64,000 nucleotides of DNA, from assembly GCA_020059465.1 (NCBI GenBank), contig JAGVBZ010000030.1, forward strand, positions 62,001-126,000. Direction: 5' to 3'. The notes under the pieces were generated by a model, which worked only from the letters and a program-made list of their open reading frames with translations, searched no databases and was not told the origin of the DNA. The stretch's first letter is position 1. Each line of letters opens with the position of its first letter. Below are positions 25,472 through 34,063 of this stretch, piece after piece. A program made the position numbers and the translations under genes. This DNA comes from Brevinematales bacterium. Lineage in GTDB: Bacteria > Spirochaetota > Brevinematia > Brevinematales > GWF1-51-8.

Positions 25472-26179
25472 ATGTCCGAAAGGCAAATCATAGAGGAATT
25501 TAATAACGAACGATACAATAACGATGAGAGCATGAATCTGGAATTCTTATCCAATCTCCAGCGTTATGAAATCATTTTAAAGAAAGTGGAAAGCATAATT
25601 CAGGCAAATGCAATAAAGAACCCGCAGATCGTCGATTTGGGATGCGGCCCGGGGCACTTATGCAAGTATATTTCTGAAAAGGGATATCCCGTCACGGGAG
25701 TGGATATTTCAGATAACTCGCTCGAATTAGTGCGGCAAAAAGGGATCAAGGCAGTCAAAGCAAACCTGCAGGAAAAGCTGCCCTTTGAGGATAACGAACT
25801 GGATATTGTGATCGCAACCGAAGTCATCGAGCATATCTATGATACCGAATCTTTCATGGAAGAGATCAAACGGATCACTAAGCCGGGCGGGTCGATTATT
25901 ATTACCACCCCCAATGTCGCTTCTCTAGCGAGACGCTTCATGCTCTTTTTCGGTAAAAATCCTTACCTCGATTATAAGCTTTCCGGAACAGCCGGCCATA
26001 TCCGGTATTTTACGTTTAGAAGCATGAAGGATTTCATGCGCCAATTCGGACTGCAGATTGTTTCATTGGAGACGGAAGCGGTCAATCTCTCCGGTTCGGG
26101 AAAACTGAATTCCCGCTTTCTGGGCAGGATTTTTCCGAGACTTGGAAAAACGATTATCTGTGTATGTAAAAAAACGTAG
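25472..26179 (+). CDS. SAM-dependent methyltransferase (UbiE-like class I)
   Basis: A 235-residue class I methyltransferase with a textbook motif I, IVDLGCGPGHLCKYI, then VTGVDIS and LPFEDNELDIVIATEVIEHIYDTESFMEEIKRITKPGGSIIITTPN. The C-terminal third (AGHIRYFTFRSMKDFMRQFGLQIVSLE) is of the kind seen in sugar O- or N-methyltransferases of capsule loci. It starts the plus-strand half of the polysaccharide locus. Confidence 0.9.
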   Translation: MSERQIIEEFNNERYNNDESMNLEFLSNLQRYEIILKKVESIIQANAIKNPQIVDLGCGPGHLCKYISEKGYPVTGVDISDNSLELVRQKGIKAVKANLQEKLPFEDNELDIVIATEVIEHIYDTESFMEEIKRITKPGGSIIITTPNVASLARRFMLFFGKNPYLDYKLSGTAGHIRYFTFRSMKDFMRQFGLQIVSLETEAVNLSGSGKLNSRFLGRIFPRLGKTIICVCKKT

Positions 26180-26290
26180 CTTAATATTATTCCCTTTCTG
26201 CGATAATTGATAAACGTAACTCACTCAAAACAAGCGGGACATTTCATTCCCTGCTTCGTTTTTTTTACCGGGCGTAATAAAAGCGGAACC

Positions 26291-26319
26291 TTGACTTTTC
26301 AACGACCCATCATTAATAT
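26291..26319 (+). promoter_or_regulatory. Candidate promoter of the second plus-strand methyltransferase gene
   Basis: TTGACT (26291-26296), 17 bases, TAATAT (26314-26319). An overlapping TATAAT at 26317 has a 20-base spacer. Confidence 0.6.
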
Positions 26320-26347
26320 AATCCAATCATATTTCAGCGGAGATCAA

Positions 26348-27115
26348 ATGGATAACACGACAATGCAGATAGAATCATTCGATGACCGCAGCAAATACGC
26401 GGTCTGGAATCTTCGGTATAGATTAATGTATCAGGAAGCGCATTCTATCCTCAAACGTATAAAAAAGGACAATCCTGCATTGATCGATTACGCGGTCTGC
26501 GGCGGGGAAGTACTTTCCGAGATAAAAAAAATCTATCCCAAGAGTTACACTTTCGGCGTTGACCTTGTTCCCGATACAGTAAAAACGTTAAAAACCATCG
26601 GGATCGACGGCGCGGTCGCCGATCTGGAAAACACATTCCTGAGCGATAAAAAATTCGATATCGCCTTAGCCGGTGAAATTATCGAGCACCTGCTCCTTCC
26701 CGACAACATGCTCTATTCGATCAATTCCAACCTGAACGATAACGGATACCTCATCCTGTCGTTTCCGAATTCGGCGCATTTTATCTCGATTATCATGCAG
26801 TGGATTTTGGATCTACCCCCCTACCTCGGCGCAAGATACCGTTCCGTGCATATCCGGAATTATACCTATCGGATCATCAAACTCCTCCTGCAGGCGCACG
26901 GATTTAAAATAGTCAAAAGGCTGGGAACCGAGATACCGTATTTACCGGATTTTATGAGCGCGTTTTCACGTGTATTCCCGCGTCTCGGCAGGCATATTAT
27001 TGTCGTCGCCCGGAAAGTCGCTCCGCCGAATAAAAAGTTGATTGAAGATACCAGCGTTATCGGGGATGCCGGGCGCTTGGTGGATTTCCTGAAAAAAAAT
27101 AAGCAGTGGAAATAG
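26348..27115 (+). CDS. Methyltransferase-like protein with degenerate SAM loop
   Basis: A 255-residue relative of the preceding gene (RSVHIRNYTYRIIKLLLQAHGFKIVKRLG aligns with its C-terminal part, as do the final RVFPRLGRHI residues). The expected Gly-rich loop reads ALIDYAVCGGEVLSEI, keeping only two glycines, whereas TFGVDL and FDIALAGEIIEHLLLPDNML are normal. It may bind SAM weakly or act as a partner of an active enzyme. The start at 26348 is chosen because CGGAGA lies six bases upstream and the N-terminal extension otherwise reads through a promoter. Confidence 0.75.
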   Translation: MDNTTMQIESFDDRSKYAVWNLRYRLMYQEAHSILKRIKKDNPALIDYAVCGGEVLSEIKKIYPKSYTFGVDLVPDTVKTLKTIGIDGAVADLENTFLSDKKFDIALAGEIIEHLLLPDNMLYSINSNLNDNGYLILSFPNSAHFISIIMQWILDLPPYLGARYRSVHIRNYTYRIIKLLLQAHGFKIVKRLGTEIPYLPDFMSAFSRVFPRLGRHIIVVARKVAPPNKKLIEDTSVIGDAGRLVDFLKKNKQWK

Positions 27116-27221
27116 CCTCTTTTACGCAACTACGATTCTCCGGTTTCCATCAGGCAAAACAGACGGCGGTTACGTGCTATTCCCTTACCATTCCATTAAA
27201 ATAATTAGATACAGGTGAATC

Positions 27222-29537
27222 ATGCGTATCACTGAAGCAGATATCCGGCAGGCCGGTCCGCTGAAAAAGCAGACCGTGAGCTTCGATACTGTCAACCTCA
27301 TTGTCGGGAATAACGAGCGGGGAAAGACCACCCTGTCGGACGTACTGATCCGCGAACTGTTTTCGCCGTCTAAAGGAAAATCCAAATCTCCCGCCGATAC
27401 CGTCATCAACCCGCGTTTTCAGGATACATGCGACGTAGGGATCAAATTCGGCGGCGACCCGTTACCCGAGCATCTCGCCGACTACGCCTCCCTGCTCGTT
27501 ATCCGCGAGGGAGATATAAGTTGGTCGTGGAAATCGGGCAAGGACATCGAATCGAAGGATTACTGGAATACGGATATAAAAGAAGTGCTCTACGGCCGCG
27601 ACGGGATATTCACGAAGATCAGCGCCGAGTTGGGTGAAATCCTCGGGGTGCGTACCAACGCGAGCTGGCTTATGCAGCTCAGGAAAAACGCCGCGCAGTA
27701 CCGTGAGGCGGTCTCCCATGCATGCGGGGAAATCGGGCGCGCGAAGGAGTCCCGTGAACGGCTCGCCGCGCTTTCGTCGGAATACGCTGAAGTTCGCGCC
27801 GAATGGGAACGCCAGCAGGCGGGCCTCCAGGTCAACGACCTCCAGCGGAAATACGACGCGGGATTCACCTACTTCCGGCTGATCGACGAGAAAAAGAAGA
27901 CCGCCGGGGAACTCGCCGACCTTGAGGCGCGCGGCCCGGAAAAGATTCGCACGGACTGGATTAATACCGAACGGGAGTCCGTCCGTCTGGACGGCGAGAT
28001 CGCCACCGAAGAACAGAAACTGGGCCGGCTCCGCGCGGACGGCGATAACCTCGCCGAATATAATAAAAATATCGCTGAAAAGGAAGAGTACCTCCATAGG
28101 AAACAGGCTGAACTGGACGGGATTTCTTCCGCGCATCATGCAAAACCCGCGGCTCCCAGGACATTGTTGACCATCATCGCATCAGTTTTCACTTTCATCG
28201 GCATAAGCGGAATTGTCCTGACTGTCCTCGCAATGATGAAAAAACTCGAGTTCGACCCCGTCATCCTTCTGCTTCTTTCTATCGCGTTCTTTCTCCCGGG
28301 CACTGCGGGAATCATTTTCGCAATCGCCGCGCCCAGTGCGGCACCGCCCGGCAGCCCTAATCCTGACGTCAATATACAGGCCGGCCTGCTGAACGAAACT
28401 ATCCGCAATACCCGCGCGGAAATCGACGCGCTTGTCCGCCGGCGGGACAGTATAGAGGCCGCGCAGTCGGAAAACACCCCCGCGTCGATAGAAGCGAAAC
28501 TCGCCGGACTGCGCGCGAAACGGTCGGAAACCGACGCGGTCAAACGCGAACTGCGCCTTGTGTATGCGTCGATGGAGCAGGTCGAGGCGGCGTGCCGGAG
28601 ACTTTCCGAACTTCGGGGGCGTACGTCCGAAATCGACAGTTCGCTCGAAAAGACACGGCTTGCAGTGGAGGGCTTTTTCGGCAACGATACCGAATCTTAT
28701 ATCCAAAACGAGATGAAGAACCTGCAGAAGGAAATTTCGAAAAAGACCGGCGGGACGGACATCAAATATATCGAGGAACAGTTCGCGGAACTCGGCGGAC
28801 GGAAGAACAGCCTCGAAGCGGAGATATCGTCGCTGCGGGAGTCGATCGAAAGAGCGGCCTCCGGGGCGTGTTCCGGGGCGCAGACCGCCTACTCGGCATT
28901 CCTCCGCGATCTGGGGAAGAACGCCGACCGCGTCCGTTCGTTCTACAGCGAAACAGACCGCGTCATCCCCGGTGAAAACCCGTACCTCCTCTTCGATATC
29001 GCCGAGACTCTCGCGGAATGGGAACGGAGACTCGACACGGATATCCGTTACTCCCAGATCACCGATACGGCGTTCACGGGAATCCAGTCCGATGTGGATA
29101 CGTTCCTAAACGGCGTATTCCGGAGCGAGGGATTCAGGAAGGCGCTCACTGCCGTCTCCGGAGGGTTCTATACCGGAGTGGAAACCGTCATCAAATCCAG
29201 CGCCTCGCGCGGCGGGAACGATATCGGGATCAGCGGGATCACCTCATCCGGCGAAAAATACCGTTTCGGCGACCTCAGCACCGGAGCGCGGAACCTGTTC
29301 TATTTCGCTATCCGTATGGGAATCGCGATCGACCGTTTCGAGGGACATCCGCATATTTTCCTTCTGGACGACGCCTTCCTGTCGTTCGACCATGACCGCC
29401 GCCGGAACGCCCTGACTCTGCTGAAAGAGTACTCCGTCGCGGGATGGCAGATCATCTATTTCAGCGTCAACGACCTGTCGATGGAAAACACGTTCGCCGA
29501 GGTCTTCGGTGACGGATTCATGAAGCTCGTCCTATAA
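27222..29537 (+). CDS. YhaN/Rad50-like coiled-coil ATPase with internal membrane hairpin
   Basis: A 771-residue SMC/Rad50-type ATPase. Walker A GNNERGKT is at 29-36. Coiled coil covers roughly 150-310 and 390-560. The ABC signature is LSTGARN (about 685) and Walker B is IFLLDDAFLSFD (about 711). Between the coiled-coil arms, at about 314-336 and 343-365, lie two hydrophobic helices that would form a transmembrane hairpin where Rad50 has its hook. This is the layout of Bacillus YhaN, which works with the nuclease-like YhaO. No SbcD/YhaO-type gene is present here. A membrane-tethered DNA repair or anti-mobile-element ATPase is possible. A terminator follows directly. Confidence 0.82.
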   Translation: MRITEADIRQAGPLKKQTVSFDTVNLIVGNNERGKTTLSDVLIRELFSPSKGKSKSPADTVINPRFQDTCDVGIKFGGDPLPEHLADYASLLVIREGDISWSWKSGKDIESKDYWNTDIKEVLYGRDGIFTKISAELGEILGVRTNASWLMQLRKNAAQYREAVSHACGEIGRAKESRERLAALSSEYAEVRAEWERQQAGLQVNDLQRKYDAGFTYFRLIDEKKKTAGELADLEARGPEKIRTDWINTERESVRLDGEIATEEQKLGRLRADGDNLAEYNKNIAEKEEYLHRKQAELDGISSAHHAKPAAPRTLLTIIASVFTFIGISGIVLTVLAMMKKLEFDPVILLLLSIAFFLPGTAGIIFAIAAPSAAPPGSPNPDVNIQAGLLNETIRNTRAEIDALVRRRDSIEAAQSENTPASIEAKLAGLRAKRSETDAVKRELRLVYASMEQVEAACRRLSELRGRTSEIDSSLEKTRLAVEGFFGNDTESYIQNEMKNLQKEISKKTGGTDIKYIEEQFAELGGRKNSLEAEISSLRESIERAASGACSGAQTAYSAFLRDLGKNADRVRSFYSETDRVIPGENPYLLFDIAETLAEWERRLDTDIRYSQITDTAFTGIQSDVDTFLNGVFRSEGFRKALTAVSGGFYTGVETVIKSSASRGGNDIGISGITSSGEKYRFGDLSTGARNLFYFAIRMGIAIDRFEGHPHIFLLDDAFLSFDHDRRRNALTLLKEYSVAGWQIIYFSVNDLSMENTFAEVFGDGFMKLVL

Positions 29538-29542
29538 TTATA

Positions 29543-29575
29543 AAGCGGGGCAGTTGATGCCCCGCTTATTTTATT
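29543..29575 (+). terminator. Terminator after the YhaN-like gene
   Basis: A 9-bp stem AAGCGGGGC/GCCCCGCTT with a 7-base loop, followed by ATTTTATT. Confidence 0.88.
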
Positions 29576-29637
29576 CTTCTGCAATTCCCGATTTAATTTA
29601 AGTTGTTTTTATCAACATTAAATGTTTTGCTATAGAC

Positions 29638-29666
29638 TTGATTTGTGAATATTTCTATGTTAAAAT
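29638..29666 (+). promoter_or_regulatory. Promoter of the gmd operon
   Basis: TTGATT (29638-29643), 17 bases, TAAAAT (29661-29666) with an extended TG. Leader about 70 nt. Confidence 0.8.
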
Positions 29667-29741
29667 AACCTTCCAATAATACAATGAAAGTATTAATAGA
29701 AAACGTGAATAAATAATTGATTGCCATATCAGAGGTAAAAA

Positions 29742-30719
29742 GTGAAAACAGCTTTTATCACAGGTATAAACGGACAAGACGGCAGCTATCTTGCCGAGCA
29801 CTTACTTTCTCTAGGATATACGGTTATTGGACTATTGCGAAGAAGTTCATCACCCAACCTGAAACGTTTAGGTAAAAGTATCGATAAAATCACCCTCGAA
29901 TACGGGGATTTGTTGGATGAAGTGTCTCTTCAGAGAATTTTTAAAAAATATGAAATACACGAAGTATATAATTTAGCCGCGCAAAGTTTCGTCGGACTTT
30001 CATGGGAACAGCCCATATACACCTCTGACGTCAACGCGATGGGTACCTTAAAACTGCTCGAAGTCATTCGCACTACTTCCCCACAGTCGAAATTTTATCA
30101 AGCTTCTACCTCCGAAATGTTCGGCATGGTGCAGGAAGTCCCCCAGAACGAAAATACCCCTTTTTATCCTCGCTCCCCCTATGGAGTTTCAAAATTATAC
30201 GGTCATTGGATGTCCGTCAACTACCGCGAGAGCTATAACATTTTCGCATGCTCGGGTATTCTTTTCAACCATGAAAGCCCCAGGCGCGGGAATGAATTCG
30301 TTACTAAAAAGATAATAAATGGTATAAAAAATAATGAAGTCTTACGTTTAGGCAATCTCTATGCGAAACGGGATTGGGGTTACGCCAAGGAATATGTTGA
30401 AGTAATGTACAAAATGCTCCAGTTGAACAGTCCGGAAGATTTTGTTATCGCTACCGGTGAAACTCATACAATAAAGGAATTTGCCGAAACAGCATTTGCC
30501 TTTTCAGGTGAGGAAATCCACTTTGAGGGAACAGGGCTTGATGAAAAGGGATTTACAAAAAGCGGCCGTCTGGTATTGGAAATAGATAAGCAGTTTTATC
30601 GGCCTGCGGAAGTAAACCTGCTTGTCGGTGATGCATCAAAAGCAAAACGGTTACTAAACTGGGAACCGAAGGTAAAATTTAACGAATTAATTGAAGTGAT
30701 GCTGAAAGCCGACGAATAA
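29742..30719 (+). CDS. gmd: GDP-mannose 4,6-dehydratase
   Basis: A 325-residue short-chain dehydrogenase/reductase of the Gmd type, which converts GDP-D-mannose to GDP-4-keto-6-deoxymannose, precursor of fucose, rhamnose or perosamine. TGINGQDGSYLAEHLL (7-22) is the NAD(P) site with the Gmd-specific QDGSYL; the RRSS loop, NLAAQSFVGLSWEQP, ASTSEMFG and the catalytic Y-x3-K in SPYGVSKLYG follow, then FNHESPRRG. The start is GTG at 29742 behind AGAGG. No reductase or aminotransferase to finish the sugar is in the window. Confidence 0.96.
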   Translation: MKTAFITGINGQDGSYLAEHLLSLGYTVIGLLRRSSSPNLKRLGKSIDKITLEYGDLLDEVSLQRIFKKYEIHEVYNLAAQSFVGLSWEQPIYTSDVNAMGTLKLLEVIRTTSPQSKFYQASTSEMFGMVQEVPQNENTPFYPRSPYGVSKLYGHWMSVNYRESYNIFACSGILFNHESPRRGNEFVTKKIINGIKNNEVLRLGNLYAKRDWGYAKEYVEVMYKMLQLNSPEDFVIATGETHTIKEFAETAFAFSGEEIHFEGTGLDEKGFTKSGRLVLEIDKQFYRPAEVNLLVGDASKAKRLLNWEPKVKFNELIEVMLKADE

Positions 30720-30780
30720 TCACCGCCCCTTCGAAAAAATAGATTAGAAAACAAATCTGGTTATTTTCACGGAAGTTTTT

Positions 30781-32010
30781 ATGAATGAAAAGATAAAAAA
30801 GATCAGGATATTCGTCCCGGGGGTCGGTTCCGGCCTGAAATCCGGCATGTGCGGCGGCGGGACACGTTTCAACGAACTGGTCAGGGCGATGGTACGCGAC
30901 GGCGGATTCGACATAACGATCGGGTTCACTGCGGGCGGCCACGAATCCTTCCTGAATTATTTCGCGAACGATCCCGGGGTTATCGACGCGGTCAATGTCA
31001 TCCCGATTCGCGCGTCTCTCTTCCTGAAGAAAGAGCCGTTCCGCCTGTTCCGGGCATGGTCGTATTTCATCTCGACATTGCACCTCAACAGCCTTTCCCG
31101 CCGGAAAGACTTCGGCCCTTTCGATATCGGGCTGTCCACCAGCGACTTTTTCTATCATGTCGGCCCGCTGGTAAAAATGAAGAAAAAAGGAAAGATCGAT
31201 AAATTCTTCTCATTGAGTTATCACCGTTACCCGAAACCCGGCGAACGCAAAGGAATTTATCTGATCAACTGGTTCATGTACCGCCAGCAGCGGAAGGTTT
31301 TCCGCCAGATCGGTAAATACTCGGACACCGTTTTCATCAACGGGAGCGCCGAGGGACAGGAGATTATGAAAGAGATGGTTTCGTCCGGCTATACGGGAGA
31401 GCCGGTGTTTGTCGATCTGGGTGTCGATAAGGAGTTTATCGACAATATCCCCGCCGACCCGGATAAAAATTTTACCCTCATTCATATCGGGATGCGGACC
31501 AATAAAGGCATCTACGACCTCCCGCAGATATGGGAAACCGTACTTGCGAAGTTTCCCGACGCGACGCTTGGGATGATCGGGGGGATTTCCGCCGAGGATA
31601 AATTCAAACTGACCGCGGAGTTCGAGAAACGCGGCGCGAACCGTAACCTCGAATACCTCGGATATATTTCCGACGAGCGGAAATTCGCGCTCCTGAAATC
31701 GGCGAAAATGTTTATCGCGCCGTCCCACGAGGAGGGATGGGGGATCGCGGTCGGCGAGGCTATGGCATGCGGCATCCCTGTCGCAGGGTACGACCTGATC
31801 GCCTATAAGAGCGTATACGGTAACTCGATCAGCTACGCCCGTTCGTTCGACATCGGCGAGTTCGGGAAAAAAGTCTGCGCCCTGCTATCCTCCGCAAAGG
31901 AGTACGAATCTTATCAGACTAAGGGCGCCGAAACCATAGCGAAATATGACTGGAAAAAAATCTTTGCCCGCGAACTTGAATACTATAAGATCGACCCTAA
32001 GAAAGGATAA
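30781..32010 (+). CDS. Glycosyltransferase family 4 (GT-B fold)
   Basis: A 409-residue GT4 enzyme. The N-terminal acceptor domain has VGSGLKSGMCGGGTRFNELVRAM; the donor domain has FTLIHIGMRTNKGIYDLPQIWE and PSHEEGWGIAVGEAMACGIPVAGYD near residue 316, the E-x7-E motif. The unusual Gly/Cys-rich loop near residue 17 would sit by the acceptor. It is three bases upstream of the flippase gene, so the pair is cotranslated. Confidence 0.9.
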   Translation: MNEKIKKIRIFVPGVGSGLKSGMCGGGTRFNELVRAMVRDGGFDITIGFTAGGHESFLNYFANDPGVIDAVNVIPIRASLFLKKEPFRLFRAWSYFISTLHLNSLSRRKDFGPFDIGLSTSDFFYHVGPLVKMKKKGKIDKFFSLSYHRYPKPGERKGIYLINWFMYRQQRKVFRQIGKYSDTVFINGSAEGQEIMKEMVSSGYTGEPVFVDLGVDKEFIDNIPADPDKNFTLIHIGMRTNKGIYDLPQIWETVLAKFPDATLGMIGGISAEDKFKLTAEFEKRGANRNLEYLGYISDERKFALLKSAKMFIAPSHEEGWGIAVGEAMACGIPVAGYDLIAYKSVYGNSISYARSFDIGEFGKKVCALLSSAKEYESYQTKGAETIAKYDWKKIFARELEYYKIDPKKG

Positions 32011-32013
32011 CCT

Positions 32014-33351
32014 ATGCAACTCCCGTTCAAGAATATCATCAATAGGCTATTTAAGGACGAATACTTCCGCAACAGCATTATCCTTTTTATTTTTACAATG
32101 GCCATCAACGTTTCCCAATATGTGTTCAAAATTTTCGCAAACCGCAATCTATCCAAGGGAGAGTACGGCCTCCTCGGCACACTTCTTTCCCTTATCCAGA
32201 TCGTTGGGATTGTCAGCGTCGTACTGAAAACATGGAGCACCAAAGCGTTCTCGCAGATTCATTCCTACGGAAACCACCGGGCTATTCCGGAAACCCACCG
32301 TTATTTTTTTAAAATCATCGGGATATTTCTCGCGGTATTCGCCGTCCTTTTTCTCGTATTCCTCGACCCGATCATGAAAATGTATAAAGCCGCCGACACG
32401 ATGCCGTTTTATCTCCTGATGGGAATTATCGTATTCGAGTATGTGAAAATCCCGCTGCACTCGTTTCTCGAAAGTTTCGGGAATTTTTTAGGGCGTTCCA
32501 TCGCGCTTCTCAGCACGATCGTGGTAAAGGTCGGCCTGCTCGGTGTATTTCTCTTTTTCAGCCTCGACCTCACGAAAACAATGTGGGCGATCCTGATCGG
32601 GTATATCTTCGGATTCGCCCTGTTTATCGTTTTCTCCCTCCCGAAGGTGTCCAAGGTCGATTTTCAGAAAATGGACTCCCCCGATAAGGAAATCACCCAG
32701 AAGAATTTCTCGTTCTTTTATAAAATCGGTCTCGCCATCGTTTTCAGCACTCTCCTTCAGGCAATCGACATGCAGCTTGCGCGTATCCGTCTGGATGAAG
32801 CTATCTCCGGGGATTTCGCAACCGCCCGCGATCTGGGTAGCATCGTGTACTGGTTCGGGACAATCACCCTGCCCCTGTTCTTCGTATCGATCAATACCGC
32901 GTTTCATAAGAAACAGAATTATCTGCCGGTGTTCATCAAGGGTCTTTTAATCGTGTTGGGAGTGACTGCCGTAGGGCTGTTCGGATTTTTAATCGCCATC
33001 CGTCCGTTCGTAAACTTCTACAATCCGATCTACCTCAGCGCGATCGACGCCATCCGTTATTACGCGATCTCGTCAATACCGTATATCCTGATCAACGTTA
33101 TGCTCCAGTTCTTCGTATCGCTCGACCGCTACAAGATATTTATTCCTCTCTCGATACTCGCTGGCGGACAAGCCGCGCTTTTCTACTTCTTCGGTCTATC
33201 CATCGGTTCCATGATCGATATCCGTTTCTACTCCGGATTTGTTATTCTCGGTTTCATGATGATCTACTTTATCATCATGCGGAATAAATTCTATAAAGCC
33301 GAGACTGCCGAGCAGATCCCCGTAGCTCCGATCGAAGAAGACGTGCTTTAA
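32014..33351 (+). CDS. Polysaccharide flippase (Wzx/MATE-like, MOP superfamily)
   Basis: A 445-residue inner-membrane protein with about 12-14 hydrophobic helices. The N-terminal NSIILFIFTMAINVSQYVFKIFANRNLSKGEYGLLGTLLSLI is typical of oligosaccharide flippases, which move lipid-linked repeat units across the inner membrane. AAAGGA precedes the ATG. The neighbouring glycosyltransferases supply the expected substrate. Exact subfamily (Wzx or RfbX-like) cannot be set. Confidence 0.88.
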   Translation: MQLPFKNIINRLFKDEYFRNSIILFIFTMAINVSQYVFKIFANRNLSKGEYGLLGTLLSLIQIVGIVSVVLKTWSTKAFSQIHSYGNHRAIPETHRYFFKIIGIFLAVFAVLFLVFLDPIMKMYKAADTMPFYLLMGIIVFEYVKIPLHSFLESFGNFLGRSIALLSTIVVKVGLLGVFLFFSLDLTKTMWAILIGYIFGFALFIVFSLPKVSKVDFQKMDSPDKEITQKNFSFFYKIGLAIVFSTLLQAIDMQLARIRLDEAISGDFATARDLGSIVYWFGTITLPLFFVSINTAFHKKQNYLPVFIKGLLIVLGVTAVGLFGFLIAIRPFVNFYNPIYLSAIDAIRYYAISSIPYILINVMLQFFVSLDRYKIFIPLSILAGGQAALFYFFGLSIGSMIDIRFYSGFVILGFMMIYFIIMRNKFYKAETAEQIPVAPIEEDVL

Positions 33352-33380
33352 CGGTCTGTATACCGCATCGGATACTTTAA

Positions 33381-33409
33381 TTGACTTAATAAACCCTGCT
33401 TGCTATAAT
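33381..33409 (+). promoter_or_regulatory. Promoter of the wlbB-wlbA-GT2 operon
   Basis: TTGACT (33381-33386), 17 bases, TATAAT (33404-33409) with an extended TGC. One of the strongest promoters in the window. Confidence 0.9.
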
Positions 33410-33448
33410 TATTCCCATGTTACAAATAACTGATACGGAGTACCCCAA

Positions 33449-34051
33449 TTGGGTGAAATGATCCCTGTGAAAACAGACGGCGGCGAATACCTGAAGCACG
33501 AATCCTCCTATATCGACGACGGCGCTGAGATCGGCGCAGGGACCCGTGTATGGCATTTTTCGCACATCATGAAAGGGGCGAAGGTCGGCTCGAACTGCTC
33601 CATCGGACAGAACGTCAATATAGCCGCGAGGGCGGTTATCGGGAACGGGGTAAAAATCCAGAATAACGTCTCGCTGTATGACGACGTCATTTTAGAGGAC
33701 GGGGTGTTCTGCGGCCCGTCGTGCGTATTTACCAACGTCCTGACCCCGCGCGCGTTTGTCGAACGGAAGAACGAGTACCGCGAGACCCGTGTCATGAAAG
33801 GCGCGTCTATCGGCGCGAACGCCACCATCGTTTGCGGCGTGACCCTCGGGAAATACTGCTTCATCGGCGCGGGCGCAGTGGTCACAAAAAACGTGCCCGA
33901 CTATGCGCTCGTCATCGGTAATCCGGCGAGGCCGCGCGGGTATGTCTGCGAATGCGGGGTGAAGCTCCCGGAGAATATGCTGTGCCCCCGCTGCGGAAAA
34001 TCATACGCCAAAGACGAAACCGGGGCGATCGTACCCAACGATAATCCATAA
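33449..34051 (+). CDS. wlbB: Left-handed beta-helix acetyltransferase (WlbB/WbpD-like)
   Basis: A 200-residue hexapeptide-repeat N-acetyltransferase. [40 protein letters not shown] is the diagnostic start of the WlbB/WbpD group that acetylates UDP-2-acetamido-3-amino-2,3-dideoxyglucuronate. Repeats run to [16 protein letters not shown]-terminal CxC...CPRC ribbon may hold zinc. The start is TTG at 33449 behind CGGAG at good spacing; ATG at 33458 is an alternative. The WlbA-like dehydrogenase gene follows 12 bases later, supporting the pathway call. Confidence 0.88.
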   Translation: MGEMIPVKTDGGEYLKHESSYIDDGAEIGAGTRVWHFSHIMKGAKVGSNCSIGQNVNIAARAVIGNGVKIQNNVSLYDDVILEDGVFCGPSCVFTNVLTPRAFVERKNEYRETRVMKGASIGANATIVCGVTLGKYCFIGAGAVVTKNVPDYALVIGNPARPRGYVCECGVKLPENMLCPRCGKSYAKDETGAIVPNDNP

Positions 34052-34063
34052 CAGGAAGAATAT

